From assembly GCA_011800805.1 (NCBI GenBank), contig MPNW01000102.1, positions 19,215 through 83,214 of the forward strand: 64,000 bases of DNA, given 5' to 3'. The position numbers were made by a program, and so were the translations under genes. Numbering within the stretch: position 1 is the stretch's first letter; each line of letters opens with the position of its first letter. This stretch comes from Hirudo medicinalis (Eukaryota > Annelida > Clitellata > Hirudinida > Hirudinidae). The notes under the pieces were generated by a model, which was not told the origin of the DNA, did not search any database, and saw only the letters and a list, made by a program, of their open reading frames with translations. Shown here piece after piece: positions 52,457-63,752 of this stretch.

Positions 52457-54040
52457 GTCATGTTTAAAACCGAGTTTATTTACATCGAGCGAACTGAAAA
52501 CAACGGAGAGCGGAAGTCCCGCCTAGGACAATAAAATCCAAATATATGACGTCTCCCTTCCAAGCGTTGAGTTCAGTCAAAACCGTATCGGCTATATCGT
52601 CGGGGGGGGGGGCTTGACGGCACTTCTGGAGGTCGCTGGGCATCTCTCTTTTCCAACAAAGTCTGGTTGCTGAAGGGGTGTTTTTGCCTGAAAGACTGTC
52701 GGAGCTTTCCACTGAGCTGGTATGCCTGCAGGTTCCTCAATGCCTTTGTTTTCTGTTTGGCTAGTGTTTTCAATGTCGTCTTCATCCATGACCGAGAAGA
52801 ATTTGTTCATAACTCTCAATCTCTTTTTGGGACTCTCTTCCAACTTCGACATATCCTCGCACGATGTCGGGACTTGTCTCTCCCTCTGCTTCGGGTTGAG
52901 GCTCATCAAGGTTCATCCCTCCTAAGGGGAGTAACTGGTCCTGCACGGTCTTCTCTAGCCCTGTCCGCCCTTGTCCCTCATGGCATTCCCAACAGAAACT
53001 GCAATCCTCCTGAGCTGCTTGTCTGATGATTCGGGTCTCTGCTTTGGCTCCCTTTCTTTTGCTCTAGTTTCCCAGATGTTTCAATTGGGTGGTTCTTGCC
53101 TCTCGTCCTTGGAGACCATCGAAAACAATTCGGATGTTTCTGCAGTGTTTTCGGCACGAGAAACTGTCTGCGGGGAAAAATCAAATTCGATAATCGCTTC
53201 AGAATGATCTCTGCTCATCAACAGGACGTTGTCACTGGATGTGTCCTGGATGGCTTCGACTTCTGACCTTTTAACCACCCTCTGGACTGAAACAGGTGCA
53301 GTCTACTGAATATTCGTTCTAACTTCCCAGTTGTTCCCCTTAGGATCAGGGGCGGGAATAACTTTGGCAGCAAAGTGTGTTTGAGCCGGTGCAGAGGATT
53401 CTGGGGTTCAGGGGTTCAATTTCAGCTGGGGGTCTTCGGATCCTTTGCCGTCTCTCTTCGGTATTTGATTCTCTCTTCTCATTGTCTGAGGCTCTTCTTG
53501 CTTCTTCACCTTGTCATCAGCCTTCTGGATGATGTCATCTGATGACTGACTTGTTCTTCTCTCATCCTCAGAACTGTTTGAGACATGCATCTTCCTCAGC
53601 TTCTCTTCAATCTCTCTCCCTATCGGTGCCGGTCGGCTTTGCACCGCCGAGGATGGAGGAAGCGGCGACTGACTGACTTCCTTCTGAGCAATTTTTTCTT
53701 GGCAACAAGAAATTGAATTTCTCTTCAAGTCTTTGAAGGACAATTTCATGGTTCTTGTCATTTTCTATGTTATACATAGCATTGGCGGCCTCGCCCAAAG
53801 TACGCAGAAGAACAGCCAACGAAGAACAGAACAATCGTCGGAAAGCTGATTTCCGTCACAAAGTGTGTCTCGTAATTACTTCTTCATCGCCTCCAGGCCT
53901 CTGCTGGGAGAGTTTACGTCCAGCGCTGGTGGCTGCCTAACGAGAATACATGTCGACTGCGCCATGTCGTGTTTAAAACGAGTTTATTTACATCGAGCGA
54001 ACTGAAAACGGAGAGACAACAAAATCCAAATATATAACAA
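52457..54040 (-). mobile_element. Internally deleted LTR retrotransposon, gag-like region only
   Basis: GAGTTTATTTACATCGAGCG, AACTGAAAAC, AAATCCAAATATAT occurs at both 52475-52555 and 53978-54035. These are R-U5-like LTR pieces, with AATAAA on the minus strand. Directly inside the right copy, on the minus strand, the LTR end CACGACA is followed by the primer site TGGCGCAGTCGACA. Between the LTRs, broken minus frames read LRTLGEAANAMYNIENDKNH, LEEKFNFLLPRKNCSEGSQS, SNSSEDERRTSQSSDDIIQK and MDEDDIENTSQTENKGIEEP, a Ser/Glu-rich disordered gag-like protein. No protease or polymerase motifs were found. The primer site is the same as in the element at 50584, so the two are probably related. Confidence 0.65.
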
Positions 54041-55345
54041 GATTTAAAGCGTCATAGAACTATGGAGTTAATGATTTCAGGGTCGCCTATCACTAGTAGT
54101 TGAGCATTTTTCTTGAAGTAGAGGATGTGACCGCTGGTCTCGATAATATGAAAGAGTCTGTAATAATGCAATAAACAAAACTATTTATTAGCAAAGGCTT
54201 AAGTCATGTATGAGTCGGCGATGTTCAAAAGTATCAAGTTCGAGGCGATGGAGTATGTTTCTATACGGCAATGCTATCGAACTTTGGATGGCTCTTTTGA
54301 GGTATTTTTGAAGCTTTCGATATTGGTTATTGTGAGGGTTCCAATCCAAGGCAGGCAACATTTAGGGATTTAGACAGACCTAGGTACAACATGTCCAGTT
54401 AATTCTTGGTCTCTTGAATGAAATCATTGAAGGAGTAATCGTATTTTCATTGTTATGAAGCGAAATTTCAAATTCAGCTGATAAGAAGAACGTGGTAGAA
54501 TCAATAGAATAGAGTGAATTCTTTAAGAATGACTTTATGTACTTGCTTGAACATGATTGACCTCATTAAGATGTTTGAGATCTGGTGGCGATAACACCAG
54601 GGCAAGGCCGTATTTAGGTAGGATGAGGCCCGGAGCTATTGATGGTAATTATATGTTTTTTTCAAAATGTCACTTATCATTGCTTTTTGTGTTGAATATT
54701 TGTTATTTGGTAATTGATTGACTGAATAAAAATTTTATCAAATTAATTGAACATGAACACATGAGAAGTTTATTTATATTGAAATTATTAATTTGAAAAT
54801 TTGAAATAAAGTTTCATTCAATACAAATTTGATAATTCAAACATATCAAATAAAAAATCTCTTGGAAAAACTCTCAAAAGAAAAATACTGTTGCTTTAAA
54901 TATGTTTTATTTCATTTAATTTTTATTTTTTGAGGCTTCAAATGTTTTCAATTCAATCGCTCATCACAGCATTCATTTTACATCGTCACCATCGTCAAAA
55001 CTATATTGGGATGAAGTTTATAAATATCTACATACTGTCGTTCTAGATTTAATAAATATTCTGTCATTTCTGGCTGATGGGTAACATTTTTGTGGACTCA
55101 TTAGATTAATTTTCAGCTAATGTTGAACTTCAATGAGACCATGTCAAATTAATTTACAAGTTAGATTGCAAGTTTAAAAACAGAGTAGTTTGATTATTTT
55201 CAGCACTGGAATCAAACTTCTCACTGACATCTGTTTTTTTTTTTGTATGGAATATGCTTGGTGATCCATGTCACGTCTCTATCTTCTTAGATCATTCAAC
55301 ATCCTTCCAACGTCTTGGGAAATAATTATCTACTTATAACTAGAG
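54041..55345. other. Non-coding, nothing firm
   Basis: 54596-54640 (CAGGGCAAGGCCGTATTTAGG, GATGAGGCCCGGAGC) looks like a hAT-type terminus, but no partner end or transposase was found. The rest is AT-rich without open frames. Confidence 0.3.
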
Positions 55346-55558
55346 TGACCCAACACTAAAGTCAAACCGACTATATACAAAACAGTCTTTATTTACAACT
55401 AAAATTGTCAACGACGTTCTACTTAACCACACAAAATCCTCCATTTCAACTACATAGACACCCCCAAGCTTCGCAGGCTCCCTTTAATTTATACCTATCG
55501 CGTGGGAACCCTATCCTGAGAAAATGTCGCGGATGGGTGTAGCTCACCCTCCGTGACA
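55346..55558 (-). repeat. Candidate solo LTR
   Basis: Read on the minus strand it begins TGTCACGGAGGGTGAGC, has a TATA-type GGTATAAATTAAAG and a poly(A) signal GTAAATAAAGACTG, and ends GTTGGGTCA. TG...CA borders and signal order fit a 213-bp LTR. The start resembles the LTR at 50584 (TGTCACGCCGG). No coding region is attached. Confidence 0.5.
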
Positions 55559-55559
55559 A

Positions 55560-56360
55560 TCCACTAAATTGAGATGCTAACATAACATCTAAACTAAAAT
55601 TCTATGAAGCTTCAAATGTTATGTTTTTTACTTAATTTAGCTGCACACGATGTCGCAAAGTAAAAAATTTTTTATTTCAGACAATAAAAATCACCGATCC
55701 ATATTAAAGTGAATATTAACCAAAAATAGATTTTTTAGATATGTCACTATTTTCTAGCAACTTTGATTTAAAAATAAGTCTTGTTTCGTAAATCTGCGCA
55801 TGGAGGTCTCTTTAGAGATCGGCTAAAAACAATTATATGGAACATAATTTAAAAAAGCAAAAGTATTGGGTATGTTGCTGAATGTCTTGTGATTAATCGG
55901 ATGCACTTTTTTTTATATTTTGTCGGGTAGCACCCGATTTTTTTGAGCGAGAAATGTACATGGGAGAGTCTTAAACATGGGTAAATACAATGTGTAAGAA
56001 CTTAGGTTTTTTTCAAAGTTGCGAACCCTAGACATGAAATAAAATAAGAAAGTAATATATTATTGATCAGTAGTTAAGGGAGCATCAATTTATTATTGTC
56101 TGGTTGAAACAATGGTGGATCGACCCACCCTGCTTTACATTGTCAGTGTGTGTGTGTACATACAAAGTGTACACACTGTGTGTATAGATACAAAATTTTA
56201 TAATTGAATTTTAAATAAGTTTTGCTGGATATGTAGTATATTGTTATTCTCGAACTATACTGTTAGTTTGAGAATTTCTAACCAAGATTAAAATAATTTA
56301 ACATAGATCACTGATTTTTTATTGCCTGGTATGTTGTATTATAGTACATATATTATTATA
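55560..56360. other. Non-coding, (GT)n tract only
   Basis: TGTCAGTGTGTGTGTGTACA near 56142. No gene or repeat family recognised. Confidence 0.3.
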
Positions 56361-56364
56361 ATAT

Positions 56365-56560
56365 AACGGCTCAATATTTTCGTTTAAAAAAGTTTTGTTA
56401 AAATAAGCTCGCCATTTAGAGGAGACTGCTTTTTGAGTTATGCGTTTGCACTGTTTTAAGTACGAAAAAACTGTCACTAAATCTATATTTGTATATTTGG
56501 AAAATATGAAAATTTAAAGTGACAGTTACATGAATATTTAAAAGTGAAATTAAAATTTTT
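56365..56560 (-). repeat. Partial, rearranged copy of the foldback element at 60789
   Basis: AACGGCTCAATATTTTCGTT and GTTTTGTTAAAATAAGCTCG match the left arm region of 60765-60825. TGCACTGTTTTAAGTACGAA, ACTGTCACTAAATCTATATT and TTAAAGTGACAGTTAC match the complement of 60860-61005, with the central 50 bases missing. Confidence 0.55.
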
Positions 56561-56574
56561 ACATACAAATGTCA

Positions 56575-57180
56575 AATATTTGATTATAGAACTAAAACTC
56601 CACAGAACGTCTTGATTGATTTTGAAAAGGCCTGCATCAGTGCAGTTAACATTGCTTTCCCAAGCGCAGAGGTCAAGAGATATTATTTTCACTTGTGCCA
56701 AGAAAAATCAAAGTGTTTGCTTGAATTGAAAATTGAGTTTTAATCAGACATTGAAGTTAAGCTGAAGTTCAAATCTCTTGCTGAATTGTCCTTTGTGCCA
56801 AACAATGAAGTTAGAGTATTTTTTGGTGTGCTTGCAGATTCTTTTCCAGATGAAGATAAGTTTAATGAAACTTTGACCTAGTTCTTCTCCATGTATATTG
56901 AAGGTGCAGCTGGGAGATATCCACAATTTCCTAGAGTTCGGAATCATCATGGCAACATCTTCCAAAACAACTAACTGTTGTGAAGTATTTCACAATGCAT
57001 TGAACACTGTTTTCCAGTGTGGCCATCCAAGTATCTGGTCCTGGGCTTGAAAAGGATCTTGCATGCCACAAATGCACATTGGAAAAAGCCAGAATAGGAC
57101 AGCCAGAGGTAAAGAAGAAATGTGAAGCTCTGCATGAGTAAGTTGCTCACGTTGTACAGGGTTATCAAGAAAAACAAGAT
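56575..57180 (+). pseudogene. MULE transposase C-terminal remnant
   Basis: Frames read VLIDFEKACISAVNIAFPSA, EVKRYYFHLCQ, KLKFKSLAELSFVPNNEVRV, FFSMYIEGAAGRYPQFPRVR and CCEVFHNALNTVFQCGHPSI. This is the end of the MULE transposase domain (MTDFE.A..NA....FP......C.FH..Q, LAFVP..DV...F, F..Y.G, RTNN..EG.H..F.....HPS.W). The DFE Asp and FH His are visible. Stops at about 56742 and 56878 and a frameshift kill it. Confidence 0.7.
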
Positions 57181-57532
57181 AAACTTCTTTTTTTGAGGTG
57201 GATGGCTAATTTGCAATAATTTGTGTTTATAGCAAGGATTTATGTAAATTTTAGATTATTCATGTCACTTGCATGTTTATCCTGTTTTAATTTCACATAC
57301 TTATGTTGTAATAAACGACGGTCTCAATATATGCTGAATTTGTTGTTGGATTTATTCAGTTCACAAATAGGTGGTATTACCTGGGCCGCCCCTCTTATGT
57401 AAATTTGGTAATAAAAAGCAAAAAATAAAGATCGTGATTGTAAAATTTAAATATTTTAAAATCCCGGCGGATCCTGGACACATGCTCGCCCTGAAAAAGT
57501 TTTTTGCTCAATTGCCTTCACTAGGGAAAGTC

Positions 57533-57925
57533 TTAAGTAATAAGAGATAGATTTTCATAGCCTTTGAGCCAGTCTAAGGCTTGTTCTTCCGTCAGAAGAT
57601 TGGCATGCATCAACGCCTCCAATCCATGTTCAAGGTCAGCGCATGAAGCAATTAGGTACTTTACTCCAGGTGGTAGAACAGTCCGGTGGAACGATAGCGA
57701 AGAATGCAACACTTCATATATTAAACCTTGCTTCAGAGTTATTAATAAAAGCTAATGAAACATTATAACATTATAAATATTTCAATGTCTCGCTAGAGCT
57801 AGGGATTACAACTTGAACACAACCTGCAACTTTTCTGCTATTTTATCGTCGATTGGAGGGGTACACCAAAAAGAACAAGCAAAAACGCTCATTTCAAAAT
57901 CGCCAGTTATGCTCGGCGCCGCCAT
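57533..57925 (-). CDS. Unrecognised two-exon small protein
   Basis: Exon 1 (57925-57824) starts with an ATG in good context (GGAAATGGCGG) and reads MAAPSITGDFEMSVFACSFW then CTPPIDDKIAEKLQ. Exon 2 (57730-57533) reads QGLIYEVLHSSLSFHRTVLP, PGVKYLIASCADLEHGLEAL and MHANLLTEEQALDWLKGYEN, ending LSLIT and a stop. The 93-bp intron is GT-AG in phase 0. Total 300 nt, 99 residues. No signal peptide or membrane segment is seen; the sequence looks globular and mostly helical, with three cysteines near the start and middle. I do not recognise the family. The position between a MULE remnant and a LINE end is ordinary intergenic context for this window. Confidence 0.6.
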
Positions 57926-58196
57926 TTCCTTACTAAGATCTAAATTTGATTAATTTTAGCTACAGCTGTGTTGCTGAGTTTTCCGCGGTTCCTCTTCGAC
58001 CAATCATGCTTCAGCTTTGATATTAATTATTCATAATTAAGTTAATTCTGCAAGAAAAAAAGTCGCGGCCCTGCCCTTAAGTTCCTCACTTACGTAATAT
58101 TCCTGCTAAATCATGTAGATCAACCAATACTAAAATTACGTAAATTCAGTTTAAAACACCGTAATATTTCTGTGTTCAAAACAACAAAAGAAAACA

Positions 58197-58600
58197 TTGC
58201 CATCCACTCCTCTTCTCCATGATCTCCACTGGCTACGCATTTTCCAGAGAATTGACTATAAAACCTCTTCACTCGTTTTCAAGTCTCTCCTGGGTCATGC
58301 ACCATCACTCCTGCCTTTCACTCGCACCGCACATATTCCTGTTAGGCGCGGGTTGAGATCAACAACCAGGGACTCCCCCGTCAAATCATCTGCCCGACGA
58401 TCGACACTGGATGGCAGGTCTATAGATGTTGTTGGACAACAGATCTGAAATAGATTCCCCCCTTCTATTATCATTACTGATCCAGCCAGTTTTCACTCTA
58501 CCCACAAAACGTTCCTATTCGGAGAAAGCTTCCCTCTACATTTTAATGGTCTTGAAGTTCTGTTGAACAATACACCGTTCTAATCAAACTCTGTATCGTT
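58197..58600 (+). pseudogene. LINE 3' end (CR1/L2-like)
   Basis: LLHDLHWLRIFQRIDYKTSS, LVFKSLLGHAPSLLPF, IPVRRGLRSTTRDSPV and ARRSTLDGRSIDVVGQQI match the conserved C-terminal end of vertebrate and invertebrate L2/CR1-type LINEs (LHWLPI..RI.YK...L.FK.L.G.AP.YL, ...R.LRS......P, ...G.R.F...). A stop replaces the WN.LP motif, then THKTFLF follows. No 3' tail is clear. Confidence 0.75.
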
Positions 58601-59460
58601 ACGTTAATGAATAGTGCCAGTCATCAAACTGTATTTTAAATTAATATATTCTACGTTAATTTTTTCAGTTATTTTATAAATTACAAAATTGTAGTTGATT
58701 TAGTATGTAAGTAGTCTGAAAATTCTATTGTTTTGATTTATATAACTTATTGCTTTATATGTTCGGCATCTCGCACGGATACCGTACTGACTGTTTTTGA
58801 CGTGTTCATTATACAATCAGCAGGTTAATATCTATTGCGATTTTACTTTATTGAAGGATAATGTATCTGATATATGTAGGAACTACTGCTATAAGTGAAT
58901 CGGGGAAGTTCGTTAGGAGTATTTGTTAAAAAATTACCTGTTGTTTAAGAAAGTCTTTTAGTTTTAAAGTTTATTTTTCAACTTCAAAAGATTCATATGG
59001 TTTTCTTTAGAACAAAACTAAATTATTTTTGTTCGATAAATGTTTAAAAATGCTATGTCATCCACGTGGTGCTTCTTTAGATATTTAGTGCATTGCCAAT
59101 GAAGGGAGTTATGGATTACTAGCCTTCTCAATGTGGAAGTTAAAACAATTTTTTATGTCTGAAGTATAACAGATTTTGTAATTTTGGTTTTGATGCAGTT
59201 TACAAAACTAGATTGAGAACATTTCATAACAACATTACACAATTTCCATTACCCATGGCTTGACATGTAATTAAGGACCAATCATATCAAATCCCAACAC
59301 TTGCCGTCCCTGACTAAATTTAGCCAGAGCTTAATATTATTCTCCAGGTGCCTAATGAAACACATTTTCAATTCTGTAACATTTTGCATTCATAACCTGA
59401 TTCAGCATCACAATATTTGTCATTTGGTGGAATAAAGCCATCAGATGCTGGAGGGCATGA
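58600..59460. other. Non-coding, nothing recognised
   Basis: AT-rich. No open frame, splice-consistent exon or repeat was supported. Confidence 0.3.
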
Positions 59461-59469
59461 CATGGAGCA

Positions 59470-59960
59470 ACCCAGTGTTTCCCAACAATTTTTCCCAATT
59501 TTCCCCACAGGGGGAAATTTGATTTTTTTATGGGGAAATTTGAAAATCTACTTTAGGATGGCATAGTGGCAGTATGTTTCACTTTCAAACAAACATAGTA
59601 TGTCATTTATTAACTACTTTTATGTTTTTGTAACATGGGTGTGAGTGGAAACTGAGCAGAAAAGTAAACAAAACAAGTTGCATATTGGTATTATATTCCA
59701 TAGCTTCTATAAATTTTATAGAGTTATGTCAAAAACCTGTTTCATGGGCTAAAAAATGTGAGGTGACTGACGCTGCCGTACTTTGTGGATCATCTGGAGA
59801 TATTGGCCTCTGATTTGAAAGAAAGATTTTCTGATTTAAAAGAAATTGATTTCCAAACATGGGTGATGTAGCCACTGCTAGTGGACACTAGCTTTCAACA
59901 CAGTATCAAGAAGAACTTATAAATTTGTACAATTGTTTTTGACACATTATTGGCTAATTT
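59470..59960 (+). mobile_element. hAT transposon fragment (ZBED5-like)
   Basis: 59470 has CAGTGTTTCCCAACAATTTT, a hAT-type terminus. At 59775-59935 broken frames read FVDHLEILASDLKERFSDLK, EIDFQTWV, PLLVDTS and LSTQYQEELINL, in the order of the middle-to-C-terminal part of ZBED5-type transposases (..L...F.DL....FP.WL..P...D.......QEEL..L). The rest is missing. Confidence 0.5.
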
Positions 59961-60194
59961 ATCATAGTTAATTAATAATAAATAAGGTCGGATAGTCTTA
60001 GTACTGGTTGGAACCTGTACGGATGGGGATTGAGCTAGCAATTTTGGAGATTCATAAGCTGACATGTGTAGTATTAATGTCTATTGAATAACGAGATTAT
60101 TTGGATCGATTTCATAGCCATTCCCCGTTGTACTGTAACACCGTATCCATGAGCAAGATGAGCCTTGACCAGCCTAGACTACCCCTTTTAGAAC

Positions 60195-60280
60195 CCAGAA
60201 ATTAGTTCTACACCATTATCCTCTTCTGGATGATCTAGCAAAACTAGAAATTGGTGGCTAGCTCATGATAACTAGGTAGT
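60195..60280 (+). repeat. Dispersed repeat, copy 2
   Basis: GAAATTAGTTCTACACCATT, ATCCTCTTCTGGATGATCTA and GTGGCTAGCTCATGATAACT parallel 14274-14360. Confidence 0.5.
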
Positions 60281-60788
60281 AGCCAGGTGATCACCTACAG
60301 CTATAGTTTTTATATACTCATAAACCGACAAGATGTAAACGATTTTTAATGGTAACCGATTTTGAGGTAACCAGGAATTATCTTTTCATTTAAACAAACT
60401 GTTGCCAATTTAAACAAAACACATGCCAATTTCTTACTTGTCATCTTTTTGATCTTTTTAATTACTTTTTTGAAATAATCACCATTCCACTCAATGTTTA
60501 AAGCATCACTCTGAATTCCATTTTTGATTTTATTTGAAGCATTACTGGCTAGTTTCAGCATAACCCCAATGCATAAATATAATACTCTGCACAAATATGT
60601 AAGTAATATATTAAAATTAATTATAATTATTTTAAGTTAATTTTATTAAAAAATTCATTTTAATTGTTAATTAAAAATATGTATAAATTACAATAAAATG
60701 GTGTGAAAGCAAATAAAATGAATATCACAATTTAAAAGTAAAATGTATATATATATTTACAGTATAACGGCTCAATATTTTCATTTAA

Positions 60789-61060
60789 ACATGTTTTGTT
60801 AAAATATGCTTGCCATTTGGAGGAAAAATACAAATTTTTAAATTTTAATTTCACTTTTAAATATTCTTGTAACTGTTACTTTAAATTTTCGTATTTTCTT
60901 ATTACCCTGACGATGGCCTTAGAGGCCAAAACTGATCGGTCGGATATTAAAAACTACAAATATAGATTTAGTGACAGTTTTTTTGTACTTAAAACAGTGC
61001 AAGCCTATAACTGAGAAAGCTGTCTCCTCCAAATGGCAAGCATATTTTAACAAAACATGT
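60789..61060. mobile_element. Foldback element with perfect 36-bp inverted ends
   Basis: The 36 bases from ACATGTTTTGTTAAAATATG to CCATTTGGAGGA (60789-60824) are an exact complement of 61025-61060. The inside carries second inverted blocks and a CTGACGATGGCCTTAGAGGC segment at 60907. A rearranged copy lies at 56365-56560. It has no coding capacity. Confidence 0.75.
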
Positions 61061-61069
61061 ATATATATA

Positions 61070-61440
61070 TAAATTTTATTTTATTTATTTTATTTTATTA
61101 TGAAATAACCTCATGAAAAGTTTATTAGGTTGCAACTAATTGCCATCACCTTCGCTCAATATATGGAGTTATATTCTCAGTGAAAACCTCTTTAGAGCTC
61201 TTACTTCAAATCCTTCTGTAGTGCCTTCCTGCATGAAGTTTGTTTATTTAATGTCCATTTCATGATTAGGATGGGTCAAAATTAACCATTAAAAAATTTC
61301 ACTTAGCATCATTTATAAAGTCATTTAAAAAATGGCTACTTCTTTTTTCCTGAACCCAGTGATAAGGTCTATGCTAACATTACTATAGAGCAGTTTTTAA
61401 ATCCATCAAATGTTTTTTAAGCTTTGACCTTATTCTTCTT
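61070..61440. other. Non-coding, nothing recognised
   Basis: No open frame or repeat supported. Confidence 0.3.
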
Positions 61441-61840
61441 GGCAGTTCTTGTTCCGGACATTACGATAGGAAATGCTGGACTGTTTTCCGATCACTGCAG
61501 ACATCTCCAGCATTTTCTACTGCCCGGATATTTCGTCCGGAACGGGTATTGATCGAGTTTGCACTTTCTGGGTCGGAGACTGGAGGTGAGAATCTCCTTC
61601 TTCCTACAGATGCAATTGAAGGTGTTCTTTGTTGATGCATGTTTCTGAACTTCATAATGTTGGTTTCCAGAGGAGCAAACCCATCTTTTCTGCCAGTCTT
61701 GCTTAATAGTCGTTGTGATTAGGCAAGCTATCTGTCTTTGGCCGTTGCATTCTTTGCCACGAGGTCAGCCTTCTCATTTCCTGAAATACCCGTGCGTGCA
61801 AGTTCTCACTGAAGAGTGACTTCCCTGCCAAAATCTTTGA
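61440..61840 (-). pseudogene. LINE RNase H and zinc-knuckle fragment
   Basis: The minus strand reads ARTGISGNEKADLVAKNATA near 61800 (RNase H end, compare AHVGIPGNEKADALAKAA at 34140) and later VCSDRKTVQHFLSYCPEQE near 61470 (C...H...C knuckle as in CQVCPQEDENVRHFLMEC). Stops interrupt it. It is a second LINE of the RNase H-bearing type, diverged from the one at 33850. Confidence 0.6.
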
Positions 61841-62690
61841 AATCTGTATGTAATCAATCATGAAATTTTATAAATATTATTATATGTTCATATGTTATTT
61901 TGATTCATGAAGCCCTGTGTGGCAATTAATGAGTAGCTAAATACCACATTGTTAAAACCCTCCCCCTGGTAGGAGTTCTTCAGTAGCGGCGAGCGGTCCC
62001 CCACAGCTGATAGTTCTGTAGAGCAGATTGCTCTCAGGTGAGGTTCTGATACTGAGTGCCAACATGAAGTTGCTGATGAATGCAATGAAGCTATGGCTAT
62101 CTATAACATCATTGGTGGAAGATTTGTTTGGTAATTATGGAAGCCAATTTTTTTTGGATGGCAGAAATCATCCAAAAGGGAAAAAACGGATGTAAAATGG
62201 AAATTGTAGAAAGTATGACAGTGTTATCGAGAGTATTTATATAATCATAAGTGAGTCATCAGACCTCTAACAGTACCTGGAAAAGGAAGGATCAGTAAGT
62301 GTTAAAAAGAATGTAAGCAATTAATAATGATTTGTTTCTAAAGTGCATTATTTCCTTGTAAGAAAGATGTATTAGTCAATTTTGGTAACCAGGCCTTTGA
62401 TTGCATATGATTAATAAGTGTTTGATTCAACAATATAAGTTTTGAATCATTGTAACCATTTAGTCATATTTGTCACGATTAACTACAAAATCCATGTCTC
62501 AAAGAAGTTGCTACTCTAAATTGCTTTGCTAAATTGTTTGTGATTGTTCTGAAAAATCAAAAACTTTACTTATTATTGAAAGCAAGGCACATGATTATTC
62601 AAGTTTTGTGATTCAATATTTGTGAAAAAACTTTTGATCAAATTTATAATGTTATTAAAATATGAAAATGTTATGTTTGGTTTTTTTATG
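61841..62690. other. Upstream region of the heat shock factor gene
   Basis: No gene recognised. 61990-62010 (CAGTAGCGGCGAGCGG) resembles a conserved 28S rRNA string, but the similarity does not extend. Confidence 0.3.
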
Positions 62691-62710
62691 GTTGTTTGGC
62701 TTTAGGCAAT

Positions 62711-63752
62711 ATGAATCTGGAATCCAACTCCACTGTTTCTACATTTCTTATCAAACTCTGGGATTTGGTTGAGAATCCATCCACAAATGACTTGATATGT
62801 TGGGATATCGTAAGCCTTAATGACCATTTACATTTTCAGGTGCACATCTTAATTTTATTATTATTTTTTAGTCAGGGAAGAGTTTTCATGTTGTTGACCA
62901 AATAAGATTTGCCAGAGAGATTCTGCCACTTAGCTTCAAACACAACAACATAGCCAGCTTTATTCGACAGCTAAATATGTGTTAGTCAATTATAATTAGT
63001 TTATTTTGAACATGACAATTGTCTCCTAGTTTTTATTATATCATCTAGACGAGCTCTATTAAACATAAAATCCCATTTTTTATTCAGGTATTATGTGTTT
63101 GTCGATTCTTTTTGTTTTAATCACATTCACAGCTCAAAACAGTCATTTCATTTTCAAATTTATTCCAGGGTTGACTAGTTAATTTCCATCCAAACAAAAT
63201 CATTTTAGATGGCTTTCGAAAAGTATTGAGCACCAATGCTTTAAACTTAAAAGCAGAAAGAGAGGACTTGACTTTTGCCCATCCATATTTTCAGCAGGGT
63301 CAAAAATCCCTCCTGCAAAACATTAAAAGAAAGGTGGTAAGACATGTTTTGCATCATTGACATTGTTTCTATTTCTAAGGCTAGCATTAAATAAAGTGGT
63401 GCTTTTCAAGGGTGAGTGCTATTGAATATTCACAACCTGAATTAAAGGCTTGACCAAACACATCTTCCGTTTTTGGCTTACAATTCAGTTATGATTATTG
63501 ATAAGAAAAAAATTTGTTGGTTTCAAAACATCTTTTCGCTCTCTCAGATGCTTTTTTTATTTATTTAAAACTACTGATTTTAAATTAAAGATTGTGATCG
63601 TAAGACTTCTCTTGATAAACATTTTAGAATGCTGCTCAAAGCCAGTCATTAGCATCATTTTCTAGAGAGGATGTATCAAAAATTCTAAATGAGGTGTCTT
63701 CTCTGAAAAATCAGCTTGATTCAATGACAGATACTCTGGAAAACTTGAGAGT
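62711..63752 (+). CDS. HSF1: Heat shock transcription factor, 5' part (continues past the window)
   Basis: Exons 62711-62809, 62872-62980, 63209-63336 and 63628-63752 (end could be 63750) join in phase. The protein reads [88 protein letters not shown]. This is the complete winged-helix DNA-binding domain (about residues 8-112), with the recognition helix FKHNN.ASF.RQLNMYGF. A helical segment ([20 protein letters not shown]) begins the HR-A trimerisation coiled coil. Known role: trimeric binding to heat shock elements under stress. Start chosen at the ATG at 62711; the frame stays open upstream to a TTTAG, so an earlier exon is possible. Which HSF paralogue it is cannot be told from this part. 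Trimerisation and activation regions lie beyond 64000. Confidence 0.9.

Noticed and set aside
57564..57755. Plus-strand ORF of 63 codons
   Set aside because: It is the antisense shadow of exon 2 of the minus-strand 99-residue gene.
60346..60594. Minus-strand ORF of 82 codons (SDALNIEWNGDYFKKVIKKI)
   Set aside because: Protein-like but without a recognisable domain, splice context or second copy; could be a transposase end, not supportable.
61990..62006. 28S rRNA-like string CAGTAGCGGCGAGCGG
   Set aside because: Only about 16 bases match; the flanks do not follow rRNA sequence.
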